A stretch of 64,000 bases of DNA from Lachnospiraceae bacterium. GTDB lineage: Bacteria; Bacillota; Clostridia; Lachnospirales; Lachnospiraceae. The number at the start of each line of letters is the position of its first letter. Position 1 is the stretch's first letter. The stretch lies in contig CABJAM010000005.1 in assembly GCA_902363555.1 (NCBI GenBank), forward strand, positions 124,001 through 188,000, written 5' to 3'. The notes beneath the pieces were generated by a model. That model was not told the origin of the DNA, ran no database searches, and saw only the letters and a list, made by a program, of their open reading frames with translations. The position numbers and the translations under genes were made by a program. Shown here piece by piece: positions 8,599-17,063 of this stretch.

Positions 8599-10224
8599 TT
8601 ACATCATACCCATTCCGCCCTGAGGCATTGCCGGGGCAGCCGGAGTTTCGGATTTGATCTCGGCAACAACGGACTCTGTTGTCAGGAAGGTGGAAGCTAC
8701 GCTGGTAGCGTTCTGAAGAGCGCTTCTTGTCACCTTGGTCGGATCGATGATACCTGCATCGATCATATCGCCATAGGTTTCCTTCAGAGCATCAAAACCA
8801 ACACCAATCTCGCTCTCTTTTACTTTATTAACAATGACAGAGCCTTCCAGGCCGGCATTTGCTGCAATGTGGAACAGAGGTGCTTCAAGAGCCTTTAATA
8901 CAACATTTGCACCGGTCTTTTCATCGCCATCAAGAGTATCGGCAAGTTTTGCAACATCCTTTGCTGCGTGGATATAAGCAGAGCCACCGCCGCAGATCAC
9001 GCCTTCTTCAACAGCAGCTCTTGTAGCAGCCAGGGCATCTTCCATACGGAGTTTTCTTTCCTTCATCTCGGTTTCGGTAGCGGCACCTACACGGATCACA
9101 GCAACACCGCCGGATAACTTGGCAAGTCTTTCAAGTAATTTTTCTTTATCAAATTCAGAAGTTGTTTCATCAGCCTGAGTCTTGATCTGAGCAACTCTTG
9201 CTTTGATAGCTTCGCCATCGCCCATACCGTCAACGATGATCGTGTTTTCCTTCTGAACCTTAACGGATTTTGCACGGCCCAGCATATCCATGGTAGCATC
9301 CTTAAGATCGTAGCCCAGTTCTTCAGAAATAACTGTGCCGCCTGTAAGGATGGCAATATCTTCCAGCATAGCTTTTCTTCTGTCGCCATAGCCCGGAGCC
9401 TTAACAGCAACAACGGAAAATGTACCTCTTAATTTATTAACAACCAGAGTTGCTAAAGCTTCGCCTTCGATATCTTCGGCAATGATCAGCAGCTTAGCGC
9501 CTGTCTGAACGATCTGCTCAAGGATTGGCAGGATTTCCTGAATATTGCTGATCTTCTTATCTGTGATAAGGATATATGGATTGTCAAGGTTGGCTTCCAT
9601 CTTTTCCATATCTGTGCACATATATGCGGATAAATAACCTCTGTCAAACTGCATACCTTCCACAAGGTCCAGTTCGGTCATCATGGTTTTGGATTCTTCA
9701 ATAGTGATAACACCATCGTTTGTTACTTTTTCCATAGCGTCGGCTACCATCTCACCTACGGAATCATCGCCTGCGGAAATAGCAGCAACTCTGGTGATCT
9801 GGCCTTTGCCTGTGATCTTATGGCTCATTTTGGAAATAGCTTCTACTGCTGTATCCGTAGCTTTCTGCATACCTTTTCTTAAAATGATCGGGTTTGCACC
9901 GGCAGCCAGGTTCTTCATACCTTCGTTGATCATTGCCTGAGCAAGAACGGTTGCTGTAGTTGTACCATCACCAGCCACATCGTTTGTTTTTGTGGCAACT
10001 TCTTTAACGATCTGAGCACCCATGTTTTCAAACGGGTCGTCAAGCTCGATTTCTTTTGCAATGGTCACACCATCATTGGTGATCAATGGACCGCCGTAGG
10101 ACTTGTCAAGCACTACGTTTCTTCCTTTGGGTCCTAAAGTTACTCTGACTGTATTTGCTAACTGATTCACGCCGTTTTCCAGCGCTTTTCTGGATTCTGC
10201 GCCATATTTGATCTCTTTTGCCAT
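8599..10224 (-). CDS. groL: 60-kDa chaperonin GroEL
   Basis: 541 residues, full length, ending in the GGMGMM tail. The product forms the double-ring folding chamber that works with GroES and ATP. The ATP-site segment GDGTTTATVLA and the N-terminal MAKEIKYG start are typical. It follows groES by 39 bp as the second gene of the operon, with a terminator at 8524-8560. Control is by the CIRCE element upstream of groES. Confidence 0.98.
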   Translation of the reverse strand: MAKEIKYGAESRKALENGVNQLANTVRVTLGPKGRNVVLDKSYGGPLITNDGVTIAKEIELDDPFENMGAQIVKEVATKTNDVAGDGTTTATVLAQAMINEGMKNLAAGANPIILRKGMQKATDTAVEAISKMSHKITGKGQITRVAAISAGDDSVGEMVADAMEKVTNDGVITIEESKTMMTELDLVEGMQFDRGYLSAYMCTDMEKMEANLDNPYILITDKKISNIQEILPILEQIVQTGAKLLIIAEDIEGEALATLVVNKLRGTFSVVAVKAPGYGDRRKAMLEDIAILTGGTVISEELGYDLKDATMDMLGRAKSVKVQKENTIIVDGMGDGEAIKARVAQIKTQADETTSEFDKEKLLERLAKLSGGVAVIRVGAATETEMKERKLRMEDALAATRAAVEEGVICGGGSAYIHAAKDVAKLADTLDGDEKTGANVVLKALEAPLFHIAANAGLEGSVIVNKVKESEIGVGFDALKETYGDMIDAGIIDPTKVTRSALQNATSVASTFLTTESVVAEIKSETPAAPAMPQGGMGMM

Positions 10225-10263
10225 GATTGATTCCTCCTGAAAATTAGTTTGGTTTACTTAATG

Positions 10264-10548
10264 TCATTCAACAACTGCGAGAATATCGCCCTGTTTTACA
10301 ATGATATACTCTTCGCCGTCCAGTTTAACTTCGGTTCCGGCATATTTGGAATAGATAACCTTAGAACCAACGGTTACCTGCATAACAACTTCCTTACCAT
10401 CAACAACTCCACCAGGACCTACGGCAATAACTTCTGCTTCCTGTGGTTTTTCTTTTGCCTGTCCGGTTAAAATAATTCCGGATTTTGTTGTTTCTTCTGC
10501 AACTAACTGTTTTAATACAACTCTGTCTCCTAATGGCACTAATTTCAT
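10264..10548 (-). CDS. groES: 10-kDa co-chaperonin GroES
   Basis: 94 residues from the ATG at 10548 (MKLVPLGDRV). A good ribosome site AAGGAGG precedes it. A longer in-frame start at 10596 would lie inside CIRCE and is not credible. The product caps the GroEL ring; the mobile loop (about residues 17-33) and roof hairpin are visible. First gene of groESL. Confidence 0.97.
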   Translation of the reverse strand: MKLVPLGDRVVLKQLVAEETTKSGIILTGQAKEKPQEAEVIAVGPGGVVDGKEVVMQVTVGSKVIYSKYAGTEVKLDGEEYIIVKQGDILAVVE

Positions 10549-10585
10549 ATCTAAATTCCTCCTTAAAGTGTCGATTTTTGTGTTA

Positions 10586-10612
10586 TTAGCACTCACTCAC
10601 ATCGAGTGCTAA
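10586..10612. promoter_or_regulatory. CIRCE operator (HrcA site)
   Basis: TTAGCACTC-N9-GAGTGCTAA, a perfect match to the CIRCE consensus, between the promoter and the groES ribosome site. HrcA bound here would repress groESL until heat shock. hrcA itself is not in the window. Confidence 0.97.
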
Positions 10613-10623
10613 CTGATGTAAAT

Positions 10624-10652
10624 ATAATATGTTTTTTGCTCTATTTATGCAA
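10624..10652 (-). promoter_or_regulatory. SigA-type promoter of groESL
   Basis: TTGCAT (10647-10652) and TATTAT (10624-10629) on the minus strand with a 17-bp spacer. CIRCE starts about 12 bases downstream of the -10. Confidence 0.75.
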
Positions 10653-10754
10653 CAGCAATATGATAGCAAAATCGCGATGTTTTCTAATATTTACTTGATT
10701 TATCTCTGTTTATCTCTCTTTTTCTCCGTTTTTTAATTTTTTAATCACATAAAT

Positions 10755-10805
10755 GCTTACGCGCACCCGGTTCCGCTCCGCTAACCGGGTCGCGGCAATC
10801 GCAAA
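10755..10805. repeat. Short copy of the GC-rich intergenic repeat family
   Basis: ACGCGCACCCGGTTCCGCTC followed by an ACCCGGT/ACCGGGT-type stem and TCGCGGCAATCGCAAAAA. It resembles the units at 8400-8520 and 28737-28948 and directly abuts the glnS terminator. Confidence 0.5.
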
Positions 10806-10853
10806 AAGCCGGCACTGTGGGTTTTTACTATTTATATACCACAGTGCCGGCTT
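10806..10853 (-). terminator. Intrinsic terminator downstream of glnS
   Basis: A perfect 15-bp stem (10806-10820 with 10839-10853) is followed on the minus strand by TTTTTG. A second hairpin (about 10875-10906, around AGAGCT) lies between it and the glnS stop. Confidence 0.75.
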
Positions 10854-10916
10854 CGGCGGGTTCAGATATTTTTTTGCAGCAGCTCTGCCAACTACCAGAG
10901 CTGTTGCGGTGATTTT

Positions 10917-12584
10917 TTATTTTCCCGGCTTGTAGGAGCTCTTTAAGGACACGATCCGGTTGAATACAGGATGCTCCGGCGTAGAATCTTTGGAATCTAC
11001 ACAGAAATAGCCCTGACGGACAAACTGGAAGCTATCTCCGCCCTTGACATCGGATAAATTCGGCTCCAAATAACATTCCTTCAATATGGTCAGGGAATTA
11101 GGATTCAGGTTCAAAGAACCGTCCTCTTTATTGTACACACCCTTTTCCTCATCGACCAGATTTTCATAAAGCCGTACCTCGGCCTTGATCGCATAGGGGG
11201 CGGCCACCCAATGAATCGTTCCCTTGACCTTACGGCCGTTAAAGCCACTGCCGCTGCGCGTTTCCGGATCATAGGTACAGTGAATCTCCGTCACCCTGCC
11301 ATTTTCATCCTTCTCATAGCTTGTACAGGTCACAAAGTAGCCGTTCATCAGACGGACCTCATTGCCCGGGTACAGGCGGAAATACTTCTTCGGAGGCTCC
11401 TCCATGAAATCATCCCGTTCAATATAAAGCTCACGGCAGAACGGTACCTTTCTTGCGCCCAGCGCTTCATTTTCCTGGTTATTGACCACATCCATATATT
11501 CCACCAGATTCTCAGGATAGTTGTCAATAATCAGCTTGACAGGGTCCAGCACAGCCATCATGCGGCCCCGCTTTAGTTTCAGATCTTCGCGGATACAGTA
11601 TTCCAGCATGGCATAATCCACGCTGGACTGGCTCTTGGATACACCCACAAGCTCCATAAACATTTTAATGGATTCCGGAGTAAATCCACGGCGCCGGAGC
11701 GCAGCAATGGAAACAAGCCGCGGGTCATCCCAGCCGTCCACAATACCATCCTCTACCAGCTTTTTAATATAACGCTTGCCGGTAATTACATTTTGCAGAT
11801 AAAGCTTGGCAAATTCAATCTGCTTTGGCGGCTGCTCATATTCCAGCTCACGAACTACCCAATCATAAAGCGGACGGTGATCCTCAAATTCCAATGTACA
11901 TATGGAATGAGTGATCCCCTCAATAGCGTCCTCGATCGGATGGGCAAAGTCATACATTGGATAAATACACCATTGATCGCCGGTGTTATGATGGCTCATA
12001 CGGGCCACACGGTAAATGACCGGGTCGCGCATATTAATGTTCGGGGAGGACATGTCAATTTTGGCCCGAAGTACCTTGCTGCCATCCTCAAACTCGCCAT
12101 TTTTCATGCGTTCAAACAAATCCAGATTTTCCTCCACACTGCGGTCACGGTATGGACTGTTTTTTCCAGGCTCGGTAAGCGTACCGCGATACTCGCGGAT
12201 TTCCTCGGCTGTCAGGTCACAGACAAACGCTTTCCCCTTTTTGATCAGCTTCACTGCTGCATCATACATCTGTTCAAAATAGTTGGAGGCAAATAAAACT
12301 TCGCCGTCATATTTTGCGCCAAGCCATTCCACGTCCGCTATAATGGACTCAACGAACTCGGATTTCTCTTTTGTCGGATTGGTGTCGTCAAATCTCAAAT
12401 TAAACTTACCACCATACTTCTGAGCCAGACCATAGTTTAATAAAATAGATTTGGCATGGCCAATGTGCAGATATCCGTTCGGTTCCGGTGGAAAACGGGT
12501 CTTTACCTGCGTATAACAGCCTTCCTCAAGATCTTTATCTATAATCTGTTCAATAAAATTTTTAGAAACAACTTCATTTTCCAT
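10917..12584 (-). CDS. glnS: Glutaminyl-tRNA synthetase
   Basis: Charges tRNA-Gln with glutamine. 555 residues from the ATG at 12584, preceded by GGGAGGAAACAGGAT; the longer open frame to 12824 would run over the promoter region. The class I HIGH motif is HIGH within PPEPNGYLHIGH, and the acceptor-binding and beta-barrel domains are complete. At the place where E. coli GlnRS has MSKRKL, this protein reads ITGKRYIKKL, so the KMSKS loop is divergent. Many Firmicutes lack GlnRS and use Glu-tRNA(Gln) amidotransferase, so the gene may have been acquired. Confidence 0.94.
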   Translation of the reverse strand: MENEVVSKNFIEQIIDKDLEEGCYTQVKTRFPPEPNGYLHIGHAKSILLNYGLAQKYGGKFNLRFDDTNPTKEKSEFVESIIADVEWLGAKYDGEVLFASNYFEQMYDAAVKLIKKGKAFVCDLTAEEIREYRGTLTEPGKNSPYRDRSVEENLDLFERMKNGEFEDGSKVLRAKIDMSSPNINMRDPVIYRVARMSHHNTGDQWCIYPMYDFAHPIEDAIEGITHSICTLEFEDHRPLYDWVVRELEYEQPPKQIEFAKLYLQNVITGKRYIKKLVEDGIVDGWDDPRLVSIAALRRRGFTPESIKMFMELVGVSKSQSSVDYAMLEYCIREDLKLKRGRMMAVLDPVKLIIDNYPENLVEYMDVVNNQENEALGARKVPFCRELYIERDDFMEEPPKKYFRLYPGNEVRLMNGYFVTCTSYEKDENGRVTEIHCTYDPETRSGSGFNGRKVKGTIHWVAAPYAIKAEVRLYENLVDEEKGVYNKEDGSLNLNPNSLTILKECYLEPNLSDVKGGDSFQFVRQGYFCVDSKDSTPEHPVFNRIVSLKSSYKPGK

Positions 12585-12619
12585 ATCCTGTTTCCTCCCT
12601 GAGTCAATTTCGTCCTTAT

Positions 12620-12649
12620 ATAATAGCATAGGTACCGTTATCAGGGCAA
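12620..12649 (-). promoter_or_regulatory. Possible glnS promoter
   Basis: TTGCCC (12644-12649) and TATTAT (12620-12625) on the minus strand, 18-bp spacer, about 40 bases before the start. No T-box leader is visible. Confidence 0.45.
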
Positions 12650-12756
12650 GAGAAAAATCATTATAACCATCCGGCTTCTTTAATTGCTTCTTAAATTGTT
12701 TAAAAATCATTCTTTTATGACATTCTTTTACACTCAAATATTTTTCAAAAAAAGTA

Positions 12757-12785
12757 TTGACACTCATGGAAAAATGTAGTATATT
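12757..12785 (+). promoter_or_regulatory. Consensus promoter of the tRNA-Thr gene
   Basis: TTGACA (12757-12762), 17-bp spacer, TATATT (12780-12785), 40 bases before the tRNA. It lies inside the divergent glnS upstream region. Confidence 0.85.
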
Positions 12786-12824
12786 AATGAAGCTGACTCG
12801 TACAGAACAGTAAAAGTTAAGCAA

Positions 12825-12897
12825 GCTGCCTTGGCTCAGCCGGTAGAGCGTCGCCTTGGTAAGGCGGAGGTCGGCGGTTCGATTCCGCTAGGCAGCT
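12825..12897 (+). tRNA. tRNA-Thr (anticodon GGT)
   Basis: 73 bases including the discriminator; CCA is not encoded. The acceptor arm GCTGCCT/AGGCAGC, D arm, anticodon stem with loop TTGGTAA (anticodon GGT at 12858-12860), and T arm with GGTTCGATTCC all fold. Single gene with its own promoter and terminator. Confidence 0.96.
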
Positions 12898-12902
12898 CGA
12901 TG

Positions 12903-12928
12903 AAACCCTTGAATTTCAAGGGTTTTTT
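12903..12928 (+). terminator. Intrinsic terminator of tRNA-Thr
   Basis: AAACCCTTGA and TCAAGGGTTT form a stem followed by a T-run, 5 bases after the tRNA. Confidence 0.9.
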
Positions 12929-13354
12929 GTTTTTCATAGAAAAACCTAATCGTTGGATTATTGAATTTGACTAACCTTTGACTAACCTTTCTTCTATAAT
13001 AAGACCTATCGAAATTTTGCAGTTGCACTATCAATAATTGCGATATGAACTTTATCCATAACCTCTGTGCATCCTCCATTTTCAGCCTCTCTATAACGTT
13101 TAGAAATTTGGTCCATTATAAAAAATGGTTACCTTATAAAGTAACCCTGCATCGTCTATTTTCTGGTTAATTGTAGATGCGTAACGTATTGACATTAATA
13201 TAATGACGACAGGCTTCACGGCAGTAAGTCCTATTAATCAGAATTTCACCTCCTAGTATCTTTCTGGCACACTTGGATAGAATGTCATCGATTTTTTGTT
13301 GCATATTTGAGACATTTGATCCCCCCAAATTTCCGTTCCCTCTTTGTTGCAAAT
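12929..13354. other. AT-rich stretch next to tRNA-Thr with small minus-strand open frames
   Basis: No recognisable gene. Two small minus-strand frames may be remnants. One (13006-13116, ATG start) encodes 36 residues beginning MDQISKRYREAENGG. Another has an AGGAGG inside it near 13250 and encodes a peptide ending CRHYINVNTLRIYN (stop near 13167). A direct repeat GACTAACCTTT occurs twice at 12969-12990, and a GGTTACCTTATAAAGTAACC hairpin lies near 13126-13145. A position 3' of a tRNA plus a base change suggests an old integration site, but no integrase or second att core is seen. Confidence 0.35.
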
Positions 13355-13383
13355 TTGAAAAAAATGTTTATAATTAATATTAT
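13355..13383 (+). promoter_or_regulatory. Probable promoter of the coiled-coil lipoprotein
   Basis: TTGAAA (13355-13360), 17-bp spacer, TATTAT (13378-13383), 115 bases before the start codon. A CTTATTA-TGA-TAATAAG palindrome follows at about 13406-13422. Confidence 0.5.
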
Positions 13384-13497
13384 CAGGGAGGTAAAAAAAC
13401 TAGTTCTTATTATGATAATAAGTTTAAAAGTAATGGGGAAATTAATTCGCCATCAAAGGCGTTTTAATAAAAAAGCAAAAGAAAAGAGGAGAAGATT

Positions 13498-14229
13498 ATG
13501 AAAAGGAAAGTATGTATGTTGGTGGGAGTTGCATGTACCTCTGTGGTACTACTGGGCGGCTGCTCCGGAGTTAGTCAAGAGGATTTTGATGCTTTAAACT
13601 CGCGGTACGAGTCAGTAAACTCACAATATGAATCGGTTAAGACCGATCTGTCCACCGCTGAAAGCAATCTCGTCTCGCTTCAATCAGATCTTAGCAAAGA
13701 GCAGGAAAATAATGAATCACTTTCAACTGCCCTGAGCGAAGTTGAAAATGATTATGCTGCCTACAAAGAGTCTATGGGTGAATATGAAGGACTTGCAGCC
13801 GCAGAAGTGGAAGCCAGACGAATCGAAGCAGAATCTATTGCCCAAGCCGAAGCAGAATCCAAGGCAGCTGCAGAATCCGAATCTTTAGCTGCTGCTGAAG
13901 CCGAGGCCAAAGCAGGTTATGAAACTGGAATTACATATAACCAATTAGCCCGGACACCAGATGATTATACAGGTAAATTGGTAAAATTCAGTGGCAAAGT
14001 CGTACAAGTTATTGACGGAACTGATGAAATCCAGATTAGATTAGCTGTAAACAGTAATTATGATACAATTCTATACTGTGGATATGACCCAAGCATTGTA
14101 TCTTCAAGAATTTTGGAAGATGATATAATAACTATTTACGGAACTTCGGCAGGGCTGATAAGCTATCAGTCTACCATGGGTGGAACAATCACTATCCCTG
14201 CGATATATATTGATAAAATTGATCAATAA
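13498..14229 (+). CDS. Coiled-coil lipoprotein with C-terminal OB-like domain
   Basis: 243 residues. A signal peptide ends in the lipobox LGGC (C22). Residues about 28-95 form a heptad-like coiled coil (YESVNSQYESVKTDLSTAES). An Ala/Glu/Ser-rich linker follows (about 100-142, AEAESKAAAESESLAAAEAE). The C-terminal 100 residues start ITYNQLARTPDDYTGKLVKF and read like a small beta-barrel (OB-like) domain seen in Clostridia surface proteins. The ribosome site GAGGAG precedes the ATG. Probably a cell-envelope protein; the function is not recognised. It is alone between the tRNA and the hybrid kinase. Confidence 0.75.
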   Translation: MKRKVCMLVGVACTSVVLLGGCSGVSQEDFDALNSRYESVNSQYESVKTDLSTAESNLVSLQSDLSKEQENNESLSTALSEVENDYAAYKESMGEYEGLAAAEVEARRIEAESIAQAEAESKAAAESESLAAAEAEAKAGYETGITYNQLARTPDDYTGKLVKFSGKVVQVIDGTDEIQIRLAVNSNYDTILYCGYDPSIVSSRILEDDIITIYGTSAGLISYQSTMGGTITIPAIYIDKIDQ

Positions 14230-14343
14230 AAAAATTGCTTCAAATCACAATGATATAATACAAAAACCGCCCTGGTGCTGGAACACCGAAGCAGCTTAAC
14301 ATATTGACTAGCAATGTTATAGCCTTTTTACCGCACATACCGT

Positions 14344-14382
14344 CTGGGGCAGCAGGATATCGATACACTCCTGCTGCCCCAG
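14344..14382. terminator. Perfect 14-bp hairpin between convergent genes
   Basis: CTGGGGCAGCAGGA (14344-14357) pairs with 14369-14382 around an 11-base loop. It lies between the plus-strand lipoprotein and the minus-strand kinase. There is no strong T-run on either side, so terminator use is inferred from position. Confidence 0.45.
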
Positions 14383-14453
14383 CGTCTGTTTCATTATTAG
14401 ATTTTGTATGTATATAATCTTATCTGACCATCCGGTCCTATATCCCCACGTTA

Positions 14454-17030
14454 CTATACGCTATCCGGACTTTTCTCCTGCTCCCGAATTATATTTGTGT
14501 ACGCCCTGATAATATCACTCATCATAAATGGCTTAGCGATATGGTCATTCATGCCACTGTCCAAACATTTTTGGATATCCTCGCGGAAGGAATTCGCCGT
14601 CATAGCTATAATAATCGTGCTTTTTGCATCGGAACGCGGAAGCGCGCGAATCGCCTGCGCCGCACTGTAACCGTCCATCACCGGCATCTGCACATCCATA
14701 AGAATTAAATCAAAGGAGCCCTCAGGCGCTTTGGAAAACCGCGCAACTGCCTCCTGCCCATTTTGAGCCAAGGTGACAGTCGCTCCCGAATCCTGAAGCA
14801 GGGCGACAGCGATGTCCATATTGATTTCATTATCCTCCACGACCAAAACATGGGCACCGGCCAATGCAGTCGCAAGATCCTTTTTCGGCTGAGTACGCTT
14901 TTGATCCGTCAATTCCGCCATGAGCGCAACAATATCTGAATGGAATACCGGCCGGCATAAGGTCGCATCGGCGCCGCACAGAGTGGCCGTATCATCCAGT
15001 TCGTCCTGATCATGCCCGGTTAAAATAATTTTAAGACCGGCATTTTTACCCTCTTTTCGCAGCTTTTCTGTAACCGGCTGCATCTCCCCGGAAATATTCC
15101 ACTTTATAAAGCATAATTCATAGGGCGCTCCCTTTTGCCCGGACGTTTGTAGCATCTGTATGGCCGTCTCTATATCGGAGGCCCAGTCCACCCGAAAATC
15201 CTCCTTTTCCAGTATTTCCACAAGATGCGCTCTCAGTTCTGCTGCCTGATTGACTACAAGGACCGGCCGGCCGTTCCCGCAATGCTCGATCCCATCGCTG
15301 GCATCTCCCGGTGCAAAGGGCAGATCAACCGTAAATACACTGCCTTCACCGACTTTACTTGTGACATTGATCGAGCCGCCCATAAGCTCCACGAAATTTT
15401 TCGTAATCGGCAGTCCAAGCCCAGTACCGCCATACTGCCGGACAATCCCACTATTCTCCTGTGTAAAGGCTTCAAAAACCCGTTCAATATTCTCCGGAGC
15501 AATCCCCCGGCCGGTATCCCTGACTTCAAAGCGCAGCCATACGCTTTCCCCGTCGCAGCGCAGGGTTGCTACGTTCAGAACGACATGCCCCTGAGCAGGC
15601 GTAAACTTTACAGCATTTGAAAGCAGGTTCGTCAAAATCTGATTCAGGCGAAGCGCATCTCCAACAAAATATTCCGCAACCTCACCGCGAATAAATATTT
15701 GAAAATCGATCTGCCTGCTTATGGCCTGTACATGGAACACCGTCGTCAATGCCCGCAGTAGGCGGCCCAGATCGAACCGCTCCGAATGCAGCTCAATCTT
15801 GCCGCTTTCAATTTTAGACATATCTAAAATATCATTGATCAGGGAGAGCAGATGCGTTGACGAAAGCGTTATTTTATCCAGGCAATTGCGCATCCGTCCG
15901 GGTTCGTCAATATGATTTTTTCCAAGCTCGGCCATCCCCATAATACCGTTGAGGGGTGTGCGGATTTCATGGGACATCTGCGAAAGGAAATCGCTTTTGG
16001 CCCGGTTTGCAGTCTCTGCCCGCTCCTTTTCCATCCGAAGCAGCACATTGCTGCGCTTCTCACTGCGTCTCAGCAGCAAAAAGAAAAACAGTACGGTGGC
16101 AAATACGATAATAAAAATCCCCACACCTACAGCCACCATAAACTGACTTAAATAGACAATCTGATCGTTCACGGTTTCAAATGCCATGCTTGTTATCATA
16201 TACCAGTCCGTTCCCTGGATCGGCATATAATAAAGATATACATGATGCGCGCCGATGGACAACAGCGTCAAACCGCTTTCATCCGCGTCGATAGCGGCTT
16301 TAAAAGACTTAAAATCATAACCATCGTCAAAGCTTGCCTGCTGCTCATAGACGGTGAACAGATTTGTTCCGTGTATAATATCTTCTGAAAAATTGCTTTT
16401 GATGACAAAATCTCCGTTTTTAGTGACAATATTCGTGTAGGAATTTGTTTCCGTCTTACTGTCCATTCCCAATCTTGCCCCTATATCAGATGTATGCAGC
16501 CCAATAATGACAGCGACCAACTGGCTGTCCTGAAATGGCAGGGGTGTTATTGTCGTACCCAGCAGGATCGTACTGCTTTCCCAAATGCTTTCATTGACAG
16601 AAATCAGAACTCCTGAATCCGTCAGCAGTCTGTCAAGGCCGGAAATCTTAGACATTGCAGGAACAGCGCCCTCCGGAGCGTAAGCGATTCCTTTGTCGCT
16701 GATAAATGCAATGTGCGTGAAAGCATTGTCGTTCTGAGACTGTACAAGAAAGCGTTTCAGACTTTCTTCACTCTCCAGGTCCTCCGCCGATATGGCATTG
16801 GTAATCGTTCGTATCTGAGAAAACTGACTGTCCAGATTCGTTTGAAAATGGCTGCTAATCTGTGTCGTCATCTCCTCCAGGTAAACGCCGCTGATATTGG
16901 TCACCGTGCGTTGGGATACGCTTTGGTATATTGTCATCGCAGAAACACAAAGGATTGCAGCGATCAGAAGCAGCGCTGGAATAAAAATCAACATTCTGCG
17001 CTTATCTTTCTTTTTTATGTGAGTTTTCAT
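14454..17030 (-). CDS. Hybrid sensor histidine kinase (dCache-like, HisKA, HATPase, REC-REC)
   Basis: 858 residues. TM1 is about 13-35, an extracellular Cache-like sensor about 36-290, TM2 about 294-320. The H-box QMSHEIRTPLNG gives the phosphorylated H354, followed by the N, G1 and G2 boxes of the ATPase (NLLSNAVKF, DTGRGI, GGTGLGLPI). The first receiver (about 590-705) is degenerate: no acidic pocket or acceptor Asp is readable. The second (about 727-850) is intact, with D779 in LMDVQMPVMDG. There is no HPt and no DNA-binding output, so a separate phosphotransfer partner is needed. It starts 33 bp after the binding-protein gene, so the two are one operon and probably one sensory device. Confidence 0.9.
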   Translation of the reverse strand: MKTHIKKKDKRRMLIFIPALLLIAAILCVSAMTIYQSVSQRTVTNISGVYLEEMTTQISSHFQTNLDSQFSQIRTITNAISAEDLESEESLKRFLVQSQNDNAFTHIAFISDKGIAYAPEGAVPAMSKISGLDRLLTDSGVLISVNESIWESSTILLGTTITPLPFQDSQLVAVIIGLHTSDIGARLGMDSKTETNSYTNIVTKNGDFVIKSNFSEDIIHGTNLFTVYEQQASFDDGYDFKSFKAAIDADESGLTLLSIGAHHVYLYYMPIQGTDWYMITSMAFETVNDQIVYLSQFMVAVGVGIFIIVFATVLFFFLLLRRSEKRSNVLLRMEKERAETANRAKSDFLSQMSHEIRTPLNGIMGMAELGKNHIDEPGRMRNCLDKITLSSTHLLSLINDILDMSKIESGKIELHSERFDLGRLLRALTTVFHVQAISRQIDFQIFIRGEVAEYFVGDALRLNQILTNLLSNAVKFTPAQGHVVLNVATLRCDGESVWLRFEVRDTGRGIAPENIERVFEAFTQENSGIVRQYGGTGLGLPITKNFVELMGGSINVTSKVGEGSVFTVDLPFAPGDASDGIEHCGNGRPVLVVNQAAELRAHLVEILEKEDFRVDWASDIETAIQMLQTSGQKGAPYELCFIKWNISGEMQPVTEKLRKEGKNAGLKIILTGHDQDELDDTATLCGADATLCRPVFHSDIVALMAELTDQKRTQPKKDLATALAGAHVLVVEDNEINMDIAVALLQDSGATVTLAQNGQEAVARFSKAPEGSFDLILMDVQMPVMDGYSAAQAIRALPRSDAKSTIIIAMTANSFREDIQKCLDSGMNDHIAKPFMMSDIIRAYTNIIREQEKSPDSV

Positions 17031-17063
17031 TGCGCCTTCATCCTTTCCGTCTGTGAGACCGCT

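Noticed and set aside
12825..12897. Active integration site at tRNA-Thr
   Set aside because: No integrase and no second copy of the tRNA 3' end in the window; kept only as a possible scar.
13307..13501. Plus-strand 64-codon frame before the lipoprotein
   Set aside because: Runs through the lipoprotein promoter and is AT-composition driven; no ribosome site at its start.
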